A stretch of DNA of 64,000 nucleotides from DATAEE01 sp963725145 (GTDB taxonomy: Bacteria > Acidobacteriota > Vicinamibacteria > Vicinamibacterales > 2-12-FULL-66-21): positions 1,302,001 through 1,366,000 of the forward strand of contig CAVRXL010000012.1 in assembly GCA_963725145.1 (NCBI GenBank), in the 5' to 3' direction. The notes below the pieces were generated by a model that did no database searches, was not told the origin of the DNA, and saw only the letters and a program-made list of their open reading frames with translations. This document shows positions 40,026-48,628 of this stretch, piece by piece. The number at the start of each line of letters is the position of its first letter. Within the stretch, counting starts at the first letter, position 1. Both the position numbers and the translations under genes were made by a program.

Positions 40026-41446
40026 GCACCCCCGGATACCGGGACCGACGGGCGCTTCGCTGCGCGCGCGCGACCGGCTGTCTCTACGCTGATCAGTCTG
40101 ACTGCGGAGCCGATCGCGAGAAGGATGTACAACGTCCAGTAGTAGGCGACCGACGCGAACATCGACGAGACCAACCAGCCGGTGAATGCCGCAATTACCA
40201 TCGCGCCGATGAACTCGAGCCAGTCGAGCGTTTCACGTTCGGCCGAGGCGACCGAGTCCGATCCCGAGCTCCGGCCCGCGGCGGATGCTCGCGCGGAACG
40301 TCTGGCGTCCCGGACCGTTCGCAGTGCAAGGCTGCCGGCGCCAAACCCCGACGCGATCATGAAGAGAAAGGCGGTGAGGCCGAGGATGCCGAGCTCCGCC
40401 GCAACCTGCAGCAGGGCATTGTGCGTCTGCCGCCATGCCTCTTGCCGACCGGACGGGTTGTAGTTCGGGAACTGACCCGCGCCGATGCCGATGAACGGGT
40501 TCGAGAGAAAGGTCTGGAAGCCCTCGCGCAGAAGGGTCTTGCGCGCTTCCCTTGAGCCGCTGACGTCCTGCTCGGCGTTCACGATGCTCGACATTCGATC
40601 GAAGAACGACGAAGGCAGCATCGGAACGGCGGCCAGCGCGGCGACCAGCATAGCGGCGGCGAGGCCAGGACGCAGCCGGCGGAGATGGTAGAGCGCGACC
40701 GCCAGCATCGCGACGAGGCCGACGGCTCCGCCGCGGCTTTTGCTGAAGATCACCGCGCCCGTGAGCGCGGGAAGAGCCACGAGACCCAACAGCCTGAAAG
40801 ACCGTCGGCCTCCCGTCACCGCCATGCCGATCGCAAATGGCAGTAACGACACCATGGTCAGCGCCATGTCGTTCGGATTGCCGAACAGGCCCCCGACGGC
40901 ACCCATGACGCGTCCGTCTTCGACCAGATTCACTCCGCGGATGTAGTCGACGATGGCCCGCACTCCAATGTAGGAGGCGCCGAGCAGCACCACTGCCGTG
41001 AGCTTCTCGAAACGCTCGCGCGTCGTGACGGTGTTCACGATCACCACGGTCACGAGCAAAACCTTGAGGAAGACGTTCGTGAAGAGCGAGACCGACCCGC
41101 CCGGCCAGAACGAAAACGGAACGGTTCCGACGATCACCAGGGCGAATGCGAAGAGGCCCACGAGCTCGCGGCTCACTCGAATGATGGGGAGGCCGCGCGA
41201 GATCCGGCCGAGGACGAGCGCCACGAGCGCGGCGCCGGCGAACATCTCGGCCAGGTGAAGCGGCGCGACGAACGCGAACTGATCCTGAGGCCGCGTGAGC
41301 AGCACGAGCATGAACGCGAGGAGCGCCAGGTACGACAGGCGATCGTCCGTGGGCGTCGCGGCCGCGCGCACCGGGGCCGCCTTTGCCTCCGGACGCGGCG
41401 GGACGCCGCTCGGACCGCCGACGTAGTTGAAGGCCAGGCGCTCCAT
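40016..41446 (-). CDS. O-antigen ligase/polymerase (Wzy/WaaL family) membrane protein
   Basis: 476 residues, intact, with about ten to twelve predicted membrane helices from LSYLALLAFMLVLLT to YYWTLYILLAIGS. The large periplasmic loop has the Wzy_C pattern: GSREARKTLLREGFQTFLSN, PFIGIGAGQFPNY and TQTHNALLQ-like RQTHNALLQVAAELG, where Arg and His residues bind the lipid-pyrophosphate donor and acceptor. In a Wzx/Wzy pathway this protein joins repeat units on the periplasmic face. It starts three bases after the stop of the membrane GT2 gene. Confidence 0.85.
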   Translation of the reverse strand: MERLAFNYVGGPSGVPPRPEAKAAPVRAAATPTDDRLSYLALLAFMLVLLTRPQDQFAFVAPLHLAEMFAGAALVALVLGRISRGLPIIRVSRELVGLFAFALVIVGTVPFSFWPGGSVSLFTNVFLKVLLVTVVIVNTVTTRERFEKLTAVVLLGASYIGVRAIVDYIRGVNLVEDGRVMGAVGGLFGNPNDMALTMVSLLPFAIGMAVTGGRRSFRLLGLVALPALTGAVIFSKSRGGAVGLVAMLAVALYHLRRLRPGLAAAMLVAALAAVPMLPSSFFDRMSSIVNAEQDVSGSREARKTLLREGFQTFLSNPFIGIGAGQFPNYNPSGRQEAWRQTHNALLQVAAELGILGLTAFLFMIASGFGAGSLALRTVRDARRSARASAAGRSSGSDSVASAERETLDWLEFIGAMVIAAFTGWLVSSMFASVAYYWTLYILLAIGSAVRLISVETAGRARAAKRPSVPVSGGAWC

Positions 41447-41449
41447 CGC

Positions 41450-42583
41450 TCACCGCCACCGCGTGCGGCCGCTCGCGACCGCGAAGAACGCCTGCACGCT
41501 GGCCACGTTCATCACGACGAATGCATAGGCGACTCGTGCCGCGCGCGTGGCCGCGCCGAAGACCGCGCCGAAGGCCGCCAGGCCGTAAAAGAAAACCTGC
41601 GCGGTCAAGGCGACGGCGTAGACCGCGGCCTGCTGTACGAGCGCCGCGCTCGAGACCATGAGCGCGATCAAGGCGAACGGGACGATGAGCCGGGCCGCGA
41701 CCTTGTGCGAGATGTACTGCAGCCAGACGGGGTTTGCGAACGGGTGGAGGAGGCGAGGCTCGAGGCCGAGGATCTGATAGTTCCCCGCCAGGGTGCGCAC
41801 CTTGCGGCGCTGCTCTTCGCCCCCGTCGCCGGCGACCTGGTCCTGAGCCTTCGCGCGCTCCTCGAACACGACGCGCGAGCCGCCCAGCACGACCCGCATC
41901 GGCGCCAGCACGTCGTCGAGAAGCGTGCCGGAAGGAAGCGGCTGCCAGAGCGATCGCCGGAGCGCGTAAATGGCTCCGGTCGCTCCGAGTGTCGAATGGA
42001 CGAGGCTTTCCTGACGCCGCAGCCACTTCTCGTATCGCCAGTACAGGCCGACGCCTTCTGCGACGTTCGAATCGATCGGCCCGTTGGATGGCCGCTCGCA
42101 GTCCAGGACGAGCTCGCCGGTCACCCCGCCGACCTCGGGGTCGGCGAAGTTGGCCACCATCTCGAGGAGTGCGTCGCCGGCAAACGTCTGTCGTGTGTCG
42201 GCGAAGACCAGCAGATCGTGGCGTGCGCGCGCCACGCCGGCGTTGAGCGCCGCCGCCTTGCCCGATGCCTCGATTTCCACGAGCTCTATCTGCGGAAACC
42301 GGGCCAGTACGCGCGACGTGTCATCGGTCGATCCGTCCGAGACGACGATGATCTGTCTGGGACCCGGATAGGGAAGGGCGAGCAGGTTTTCCAGCCTGCG
42401 CGGCAACCGCGACGCTTCGTTCCGTGCCGCGATGACGATCGACACGCCCGGCGCGGGCGGCGTCACGGGGCGCTTCCTGATTCGCCGGGGGCGGAGCCAT
42501 GCCGCCAGCGCCAGCGCGCAGGGATATCCCGCGTACGCGTAGACGATCAGGGCGAGCGAGCTCCAGAAGAGAATCCGCATCAC
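41450..42583 (-). CDS. membrane-anchored GT2 glycosyltransferase
   Basis: 377 residues, intact. One N-terminal helix (ILFWSSLALIVYAYAGYPCA) precedes a GT-A domain (SIVIAARNEASRLPRRL, IIVVSDGSTDDT, LLVFADTRQTF, GVTGELVLD) with the processive-type features TGAIYALRR and the Q/RxxRW-like EEQRRKVRTLAGN. Three to four C-terminal helices end the protein. This is the layout of NodC/IcaA/BcsA relatives that work at the inner membrane. In the place of the canonical DxD there is ADTR. The start is GTG 42583 or ATG 42580 overlapping the ATPase stop. Confidence 0.85.
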   Translation of the reverse strand: MMRILFWSSLALIVYAYAGYPCALALAAWLRPRRIRKRPVTPPAPGVSIVIAARNEASRLPRRLENLLALPYPGPRQIIVVSDGSTDDTSRVLARFPQIELVEIEASGKAAALNAGVARARHDLLVFADTRQTFAGDALLEMVANFADPEVGGVTGELVLDCERPSNGPIDSNVAEGVGLYWRYEKWLRRQESLVHSTLGATGAIYALRRSLWQPLPSGTLLDDVLAPMRVVLGGSRVVFEERAKAQDQVAGDGGEEQRRKVRTLAGNYQILGLEPRLLHPFANPVWLQYISHKVAARLIVPFALIALMVSSAALVQQAAVYAVALTAQVFFYGLAAFGAVFGAATRAARVAYAFVVMNVASVQAFFAVASGRTRWR

Positions 42584-43899
42584 CAGGCTGCGGGTTCACC
42601 CGCGAGGAGACGAAACACGCGCTGCCAGAAGGGCAGGCGCTGCGGCGCCCTTCGGGCGGTGTACACGCGTTGCGGCACGACCGGCACCGGGCGCACTCCA
42701 TCGGACGGGGTCGCTGCGGGGCCGCGCAGCAGCCGGTACTCCTCGGACATGATTCGGCGTTGCTCGGCCAGCACACGCTCCCGCCTGGCGAGCTCCGCTT
42801 CGCGTGCCGCAATCTCTGCCTCGCGCAGACGGACGGTTTCCTCGTAGGCGGCCGCCACCGGCGGAACGAACGTTCGCGCTTCGGGCGCACTGACACGAGC
42901 GGCGACCGGGACTGGCGCAGGCGACGCAGCGGCCGGCACAGGCGAAACGGCGGCCGGCGCAGGCGAAGCAGCGACCGGCGCAGGTGAGATCGTGGGCCGC
43001 GAGACCGGAGGCGGAACAGTCGGTACCGCCGTGGGGATCACAGGGGCCGGCGCCTCGGGCGCGGCCGCAACAGCCTCAACCGGCGACAGCACGCCCGTCG
43101 CCTCGAGCTCCGCCACGACAACCTCCACGAGCGCGCCGTCGATATCGCGCCGCTCGTCGCCGTATCCGAAGACGAGCGTCGCGTCGCAGATGACATTGAT
43201 CGTCCGGGGCACGCCTCTGCTGCGGGCGTGCACGACGGCCGCGGCCTCTGCCGGGAACTCCATCGGCTCCCCGAGGGCGGCGCGTCGCAGCCGGTGATTG
43301 ATGTAGGCGTGCGTCTCGGGGCCGTCGAGCGGCATGAGGTGGTAGCTGACCGTCACCCGCTGACGCAGCTGTTCCAGCTCCGGAGACCGGAGCTTGTCGC
43401 GCAGATTCGGCTGGCCGACCAGCGCGATCGGCAGCAGCTTCGACTTCTCGGTCTCCTGGTTCGAGAGGAGCCGGATTTCTTCGAGCGCCGGAACGCTGAG
43501 GTTCTGAGCTTCGTCGATCACGAGAAGCGCACGGCGCCCGTCGGCCCGCTGGCGGACGAGAAACTCTCCCAGCTGGCGGAGCATCATCGGCTTCGAGGTC
43601 GACGTCAGATCGACGCCGAAGTCGAGCAGGATCGCCTCGAGCAGCTCGCGCGGCTCGAGCGTCGTGTTCACCAGCCGGGCGACCTTCGTGCCGCTATCCA
43701 GTCGCTGGAGCACGGTCTGGAGCAGCGTCGTCTTGCCGGAACCGATCTCGCCCGTGATGACGATGAATCCTGCCTGCGTCTCGATGCCGTAGCGAAGGTA
43801 GTCGAGCGCCTCTCGATGCACTCCGCTCGGATACAGGTAGTCCGGATCGGGACTCAGGGCGAAGGGTCGCTCGCGCAGGTTGTAGAAACGTTCGTACAT
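42580..43899 (-). CDS. ExeA-like AAA ATPase of the XrtA-associated exopolysaccharide type
   Basis: 439 residues. It begins MYERFYNLRERPFALSPDP, the usual start of ExeA-like ATPases; Walker A is GEIGSGKTT (about 50-58) and Walker B LLVIDEAQN (about 125-133), followed by sensor motifs (LLSNQETEKSKLL, VGQPNL) and a winged-helix-like region to about 265. The rest is a Pro/Ala linker with a 7-residue repeat, a short coiled coil (REAEIAAREAELARRERVLA) and a basic tail. Homologues sit in exosortase/PEP-CTERM polysaccharide loci next to chain-length and tyrosine-kinase genes. The exact role is unknown; a motor or scaffold for assembly is inferred. Confidence 0.85.
   Translation of the reverse strand: MYERFYNLRERPFALSPDPDYLYPSGVHREALDYLRYGIETQAGFIVITGEIGSGKTTLLQTVLQRLDSGTKVARLVNTTLEPRELLEAILLDFGVDLTSTSKPMMLRQLGEFLVRQRADGRRALLVIDEAQNLSVPALEEIRLLSNQETEKSKLLPIALVGQPNLRDKLRSPELEQLRQRVTVSYHLMPLDGPETHAYINHRLRRAALGEPMEFPAEAAAVVHARSRGVPRTINVICDATLVFGYGDERRDIDGALVEVVVAELEATGVLSPVEAVAAAPEAPAPVIPTAVPTVPPPVSRPTISPAPVAASPAPAAVSPVPAAASPAPVPVAARVSAPEARTFVPPVAAAYEETVRLREAEIAAREAELARRERVLAEQRRIMSEEYRLLRGPAATPSDGVRPVPVVPQRVYTARRAPQRLPFWQRVFRLLAGEPAAW
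42914..42987. repeat. 21-bp tandem repeat inside the ATPase gene
   Basis: About three and a half imperfect 21-base units (GGCGCAGGCGA...) starting at 42914, 42935, 42956 and 42977. On the coding strand they encode a 7-residue Ser/Pro/Ala linker unit (such as SPAPAAV). Slippage could change linker length without breaking the frame. Confidence 0.7.
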
Positions 43900-43911
43900 A
43901 GGTGTCTCGGA

Positions 43912-44028
43912 CTAGGAGGTCCGTCCTCCAAATGAACCCCGCGCGCAGGCGGTGATGGCCACCGCGAGCCGCCTGGGGTGGTGGCGAATCTTCAGCTCGT
44001 TCTGGAATCGGTCGGTCGTCAGCGGCAT
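43912..44028 (-). CDS. possible small protein, 38 residues
   Basis: ATG at 44028, two bases after the stop of the nucleotidyltransferase gene, and TAG at 43912, 12 bases before the ATPase start. The first 27 codons have the G/C-rich third positions of real genes here (start PLTTDRFQNELKIRHHP). I recognise no family. It is basic (RHHPRRLA) and could be a coupling leader, a small partner protein or the remnant of a longer gene. A 5-bp hairpin GGAGG-tccgt-CCTCC spans its stop region (43915-43929). Confidence 0.35.
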   Translation of the reverse strand: MPLTTDRFQNELKIRHHPRRLAVAITACARGSFGGRTS

Positions 44029-44030
44029 CG

Positions 44031-44813
44031 TCAGGCCCTTCCCTCGAACGGCCGCGGGGCCTCTTGCGCGGCGTCATGACGCTCGCCCGGCACACCGGCG
44101 AGCGCCGGCACGATCTCGCGGACGGCGCGCTCGTAGTCCTCCGGCGTGTCGATTTCGATCCAGGGCAACCCGCGCGTGCCGACGGCGTACAGAGGGCGCT
44201 CGTGCGCGAAGGTCTCGAACCCCTTCGGCGCCCATGCGTCGGTCGCGCCCGCCCGCAGCAGCCGATCCATGACGTGGATCAGGCGCCTGGCGCCGTCCCG
44301 GCCGAACTTCGCGATGCCGACATTCTCTCCGTCGGTGTCGTCGGCCGTCAGATCCTTCGCCATCGAGACGACGCGGCCCCGACGCACCTTGACCTTCATC
44401 TCTTCGTCGCCGAACGCGGGGTCTCCAGGCGCGGGGTACGAGACGAGCAGCGCATCCTCGTGTCGCGCGTCGCAGAGATCGACGAGCATGCGGGCGTCGA
44501 ACAGCACGTCGCAGTTCATCACCACGAACCCGCGGTCGAGCTCCGCGCGCGCGAGCCAGAGCGAATACAGGCTGTTGGTCTGTCGGAAGATCGGATTCTC
44601 GACCAGGCGCGTGTCGGCGCCGCAAGCCGCGCGGACCGCGGCCGCCTCGAAGCCGGCGACGACGACAACGCGGTCGATCCCAACCGCGCGCAGCGCCTGA
44701 ATCTGGCGAGCGATCAGCGGGACTCCGCCTGGCGCGGCCAGACACTTGGGCCGTATGGCTGCGCTTCCGTTGAGGCGCGTCCCCGGTCCGGCCGCGAGGA
44801 TGATGCCGGTCAT
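44031..44813 (-). CDS. sugar/choline-phosphate-type nucleotidyltransferase
   Basis: 260 residues. The nucleotide-binding signature is IILAAGPGTRLNG...RPKCLA; then FVVMNCDVLFDARML holds the metal Asp, and GLPWIEIDTPEDYERAV is the C-terminal metal/product motif. Overall it matches the LicC-like (phosphocholine cytidylyltransferase) branch more than hexose-1-phosphate enzymes, judging by the short length and the QTNSLYSLWLAR segment. It may make the CDP-activated donor used by the phosphotransferase-like domain encoded at 33839-36043; this is inference. I chose the ATG at 44813 because GAGGTGG stands before it; a GTG at 44822 would put that site in the wrong place. Confidence 0.75.
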   Translation of the reverse strand: MTGIILAAGPGTRLNGSAAIRPKCLAAPGGVPLIARQIQALRAVGIDRVVVVAGFEAAAVRAACGADTRLVENPIFRQTNSLYSLWLARAELDRGFVVMNCDVLFDARMLVDLCDARHEDALLVSYPAPGDPAFGDEEMKVKVRRGRVVSMAKDLTADDTDGENVGIAKFGRDGARRLIHVMDRLLRAGATDAWAPKGFETFAHERPLYAVGTRGLPWIEIDTPEDYERAVREIVPALAGVPGERHDAAQEAPRPFEGRA

Positions 44814-44823
44814 CGAATCCACC

Positions 44824-46381
44824 TCATGCCACCTTGAGCGCCGGACGCGGCGTCAGGCCGCGCAGCTTGCCGAGATACCGCACGCGGTCCACCCGGCCGA
44901 TGGCGACCCCGATGAAGAGGAGGAGATAGAGCACGCCGACGCCGATGCCGAAGCCGAAGCAGGCCAGCAGCGATGCGGCGATGCGATGCCGCACCAGCGC
45001 CAGCCCGCCGAGCGCGATGACCCGGCGGGCCACAGCGCCGGCCAGACCGCTTCCATCGCAAAATGCCCGAGCCGCACGCCCGCCCGCGCGCAGGCCACCG
45101 GAACCAGGATCGCGAAGCCGCGGATCCCGACCGGGATCAGAGTCGCGACGGCCACGCCGGGCAGCCCGTGCGTGCGGACGAGGACGATACTCAGCCCGAT
45201 GTTGACCAGGGCTGCGGACGAGGTTCGAGTTCGCCAGCAGCCGGTGGTGGCCCGCGCCCCGCAGGACCGTGCCCGCCGTCGCGGTGCCGACGCGGACGAG
45301 CACGGTCAGCGCGAGGAGCTGGACGCAGTACGGCCGCCGCCGGAAGTGCGGTCCGGTCCAACCGACGACGACCGGATCGGCGAGGATCATCAGCACGCCG
45401 CCGACGGGCAGCGCGAGCGCCAGCGACAGCCGTGTGCCGTGCAACAGCAGCTCGCGCAGCCGATCGTGGCGCTGCGCACTGTCGCACTCCACGACGACAG
45501 GAAAGAGGACCTCGTTGAGCTGATTGGTCAGCCGCAGCGTCATCTCGGCCAGCCGCTGCGCGACCGTCCAGACAGCGACCGCCCCGGTGCCGAGGAACGC
45601 CGCGATGACCATCGGGTCCGTCGCGTAGTTCAAGCGGTTGGACACGTTCTGGACCAGCATGTAGACGCTGAACCCGGTCACCTCGCGCAGCCTCGACCGG
45701 CGAAAGAGCGACGGCCGCACGCGCAGCGGCGGAAAGACACGATAGGCGTTGAGCCGGTACCACACGAACCCCAGCAGGCGCGTCACGGTCATCGCGGCGA
45801 CGAGCGTGACGAGATTCGCCGCCCATGACCAGCACGACGATGTTGACCGCGGCGACGGCGATCGCCACCGCAATGCCGACGAGCCCGTTCAGGTAGGTCC
45901 GCTGGAATCCGTTGACGATGCCGCCAAACGTGGCGAAGGGGAGCCCGAGCGTGAACTGGAACCCGACCATCAGGATGACGAGCCGTCCGGCGTCCCTCTG
46001 ACCGGGGGCCAGATGGAACAGATCCCCGACGTTCCAGGCCACGACGGCGACGACCGCGAGCGTCACCAGGCCGATGACGGCGAAGACGAAGAAGAGCGTG
46101 CTCGCGATCTCGTTGATCGCGTCTGCGTCACGCTGCGCCCGGTAGTGCGCGACGAACCAGTCGAGGGCCGTCGCATAACCAAGGTTGAGAACCGGGAAGT
46201 ACGCGACGATCGACGCCGCCAGCATCCAGAGACCGTAGTCGGCCGCGCCCAGATGCCGCGTGTTGAACGGCAGCATCAGAAAACCGAGTACCAGCTCGAC
46301 GATGATCGTCACCCAGCGCGCGCTGACGTTGAGGGCGACGGTCCGCGTCTGGTGGCCTTCGGTCCACACGACGGGTCTCAT
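44824..46381 (-). CDS. Wzx-type oligosaccharide flippase (frameshifted)
   Basis: Multi-pass MOP-family flippase that moves the finished repeat unit to the periplasmic face for Wzy. The N-terminal part reads TIIVELVLGFLMLPFNTRHL then GAADYGLWMLAASIVAYFP; later helices include LGFVWYRLNAYRVFPPLRV and GFSVYMLVQNVSNRLNYATD. The frame breaks near 45828, 45220 and between 45060 and 45130; the last segment (ASLLACFGFGIGVGVLYLLL) ends at 44824. The corrected length of about 517 residues is usual. The ATG at 46381 overlaps the sugar-transferase stop by four bases (ATGA). Confidence 0.75.
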
Positions 46382-47748
46382 CTGGATCCTTTCGCGAAGA
46401 GCACGACCCGCACCGTGTCGATCAGGATCGAGATGTCGAACGCCATGGACATGTGCTTCACGTAATACAGGTCGTAGCGCAGCTTCTCGCGCGCGTCCTC
46501 GAGCGACGCGCCGTAGCGATAGCGCACCTGCGCCCAGCCTGTGACGCCGGGCTTGACCGCATGGCGCTGGTCGTAGAACGGAATCTGCGCCGCCAGCTGC
46601 GTGACGAAGAACGGCCGCTCCGGTCGAGGGCCCACGAAGCTCATGTCGCCCCGCAGCACGTTCCAGAGCTGGGGCAGCTCGTCGAGGCGCGCGCTCCGGA
46701 TGACGCGGCCCACGAGCGTTACGCGTGCGTCGCTCACTGTCGCCCAGATCGGCGTGCCGCGCTCCGCGTCCTGGCGCATCGAGCGGAACTTGAACAGCGT
46801 GAACGGACGGCCGTTCTGGCCGACGCGCGTCTGGCGGTAGAGGATCGGGCCGCCGCTCTCGAGCCAGACCGCCGACCCGGTGAGCAGCATGACCGGCGCC
46901 GCAACGATCAGGCCTACCGTCGCGCACCCGAGATCAAAGATCCGCTTGGTCAGCCGCGTGAGCCGCGCGGCGCGGAACCCGTCCGAGAAAATCAGCCAGC
47001 TCGGGCGGATGTCTTCGACGAGGAGCTTGCCGGTCAGGCGCTCGTACACCGTGCTGAGATCTTCGACGCGGATGCCCTGCATCTTGGCGCCGAGCAGCGC
47101 CGCGACCGGCAGCCGTCCGCGGCGATCGGCGTACCCGACGATGATGCGCGTCACGCCGTGGCGCGCCACGAGCGATGTGAGGTCCGAGGGCGTTCCGACA
47201 ATGCCCGGGTTCACGAGCGGCTCGCCCACCCGCGCAGGGTTGTCGTCGATGAATCCCACGATGTGGTACGGGAAGTCGCGCTGTGCGAGGATCTGACGCG
47301 CCACCTGCTGCGATAACTCTCCGGTGCCGACCATGAGGACGCGCTCCTCGAGCGGCCGCAGCGTTCCCAGCCAGTTGAAGATCAGTCGCCAGAGCAGGAT
47401 GCCGACGAGAAGGGGGACGGCCGCGGTGACGAACGCGCCATCCCCGAGCGCAAGGTCGGGCGCGAGAAGGTACACTCCAGCGAGCAGGATCGACGTGGCG
47501 CCGACCGCCTGACACAGCCGGATCGTGAGCTCGCGGCTCGACCGCATGACCGTGAGGTCGTAGCAGTCGTTGTAGTACAGGCAAAGGAGGCAGAGCCCGG
47601 TGACCAGCGCCAGCTTCCAGAATCCCGCCGGACCGAGCCCGGAGCTCTGAAGCCCGGCCACGACGGACAGCAACCCGAAGATCAGCAGCGTCTCGACGCT
47701 GAAAACCGTGACGTGTCGCGGCGAGACGGGGCGATTGAAAATCTGCAC
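46378..47748 (-). CDS. polyprenyl-phosphate sugar-1-phosphate transferase (WcaJ/EpsB type)
   Basis: 456 residues, intact. The first half has four to five membrane helices and a Rossmann-like segment (RVLMVGTGELSQQVARQIL, VGFIDDNPARVG). The second half is the catalytic bacterial sugar transferase domain: KRIFDLGCATVGLIVAAPVM, GGPILYRQTRVGQNGRPFTL, KFRSMRQDAE, DELPQLWNVLRGDMSFVGPR, and VKPGVTGWAQVRYRYG. It primes the pathway by moving a sugar-1-phosphate from a nucleotide sugar to undecaprenyl phosphate. The closest subgroup I know is the one in PEP-CTERM/XrtA exopolysaccharide loci. Confidence 0.9.
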   Translation of the reverse strand: MQIFNRPVSPRHVTVFSVETLLIFGLLSVVAGLQSSGLGPAGFWKLALVTGLCLLCLYYNDCYDLTVMRSSRELTIRLCQAVGATSILLAGVYLLAPDLALGDGAFVTAAVPLLVGILLWRLIFNWLGTLRPLEERVLMVGTGELSQQVARQILAQRDFPYHIVGFIDDNPARVGEPLVNPGIVGTPSDLTSLVARHGVTRIIVGYADRRGRLPVAALLGAKMQGIRVEDLSTVYERLTGKLLVEDIRPSWLIFSDGFRAARLTRLTKRIFDLGCATVGLIVAAPVMLLTGSAVWLESGGPILYRQTRVGQNGRPFTLFKFRSMRQDAERGTPIWATVSDARVTLVGRVIRSARLDELPQLWNVLRGDMSFVGPRPERPFFVTQLAAQIPFYDQRHAVKPGVTGWAQVRYRYGASLEDAREKLRYDLYYVKHMSMAFDISILIDTVRVVLFAKGSR

Positions 47749-47755
47749 CTGATCC

Positions 47756-48607
47756 TCAGCCCGCCGCGGCCAGCGCGCCCGGTTCGTCGTAGCCGTAGAG
47801 GTTTTCCGGCGTCTCGTCGACGCCGTTCAGAATGAGGCCCAGGAGCTTCTCGCGGTCGAACGCGCCGAGCGCGCGCTCGACGGCGAGATGCGGCGTGACG
47901 CCCGAGCGGACAACCATCAGAATCCCGTCGGCCAGCGAGGCCAGCAGGTGGGTATCAGCGAGCGCCACGGGTGTCGTATCGATGACGATCCGGTCGAACT
48001 GCGAACGGAGCGTGTCGATCGTCTGTCGCATCGCGCTCGACCCGACCAGCTCGGCGGGCCGGTTCGTTCGCTCGCCGGCGAGGAGCACGGTGAGGTGCGT
48101 GCCGGGCACCTGGCCGAGCGCCTGATCGAGCGGCGCCCGGCCGACGACGACGTCGGAGAGCCCGGCGTGGTGCGAAAGACCGAGGAGCGGGCCGACCGAT
48201 GGTCGGCGCAAGTCCGCATCGACCAGAAGCACGCGCCCCTGGAGCTCCTGCGCCATGCTCAGCGCGAGGTTGGCCGCCGTGACGGTCTTGCCCTCTCCGT
48301 TGAGCGGGCTGGTCACGAGCAGCGTCTGCACGCGGCGCACCCGGTCGCGCGCCGCCAGCCGCGTGCGAAGCAGCCGGAAGCGTTCAGCCGCGACCGACGT
48401 CGGGGCGTTGACCACGACGAGCAGCTGATCGCTCGTCGGGCCCGGCGGAACGGCAGTCTCGACGGCTGGCGGTTCCTCTACGGCCGCAGCGGGCTCATGC
48501 GTCCCGTGCGCGCGCGGCACCAGCTGCGGCACTTCAACGACGCCCTGGGTGCGACTGAACTGGCCCTCGCGCTCGGCCTTCTCGACGACGCGGTGAATCC
48601 GACTCAT
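47756..48607 (-). CDS. CpsD/Wzc-type bacterial tyrosine kinase (XrtA-associated type)
   Basis: 283 residues. Cytoplasmic BY-kinase domain: Walker A TSPLNGEGKT (about 99-108), Walker A' VLLVDADLRRP (126-136), and IVIDTTPVALADTHLLA as Walker B. The C-terminus has only two tyrosines (NLYGYDEPG), so the autophosphorylation cluster is much shorter than in Wzc. It is separate from its membrane activator, which is the next gene upstream, as in Gram-positive CpsC/CpsD pairs and PEP-CTERM loci. Cycles of phosphorylation probably set chain length. Confidence 0.88.
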   Translation of the reverse strand: MSRIHRVVEKAEREGQFSRTQGVVEVPQLVPRAHGTHEPAAAVEEPPAVETAVPPGPTSDQLLVVVNAPTSVAAERFRLLRTRLAARDRVRRVQTLLVTSPLNGEGKTVTAANLALSMAQELQGRVLLVDADLRRPSVGPLLGLSHHAGLSDVVVGRAPLDQALGQVPGTHLTVLLAGERTNRPAELVGSSAMRQTIDTLRSQFDRIVIDTTPVALADTHLLASLADGILMVVRSGVTPHLAVERALGAFDREKLLGLILNGVDETPENLYGYDEPGALAAAG

Positions 48608-48628
48608 CTTCTCGTTCTCCCAGGCGAG

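Noticed and set aside
2202..46381. Programmed ribosomal frameshifting or stop recoding
   Set aside because: The breaks are too many, in unrelated genes, without common slippery sites or downstream structures.
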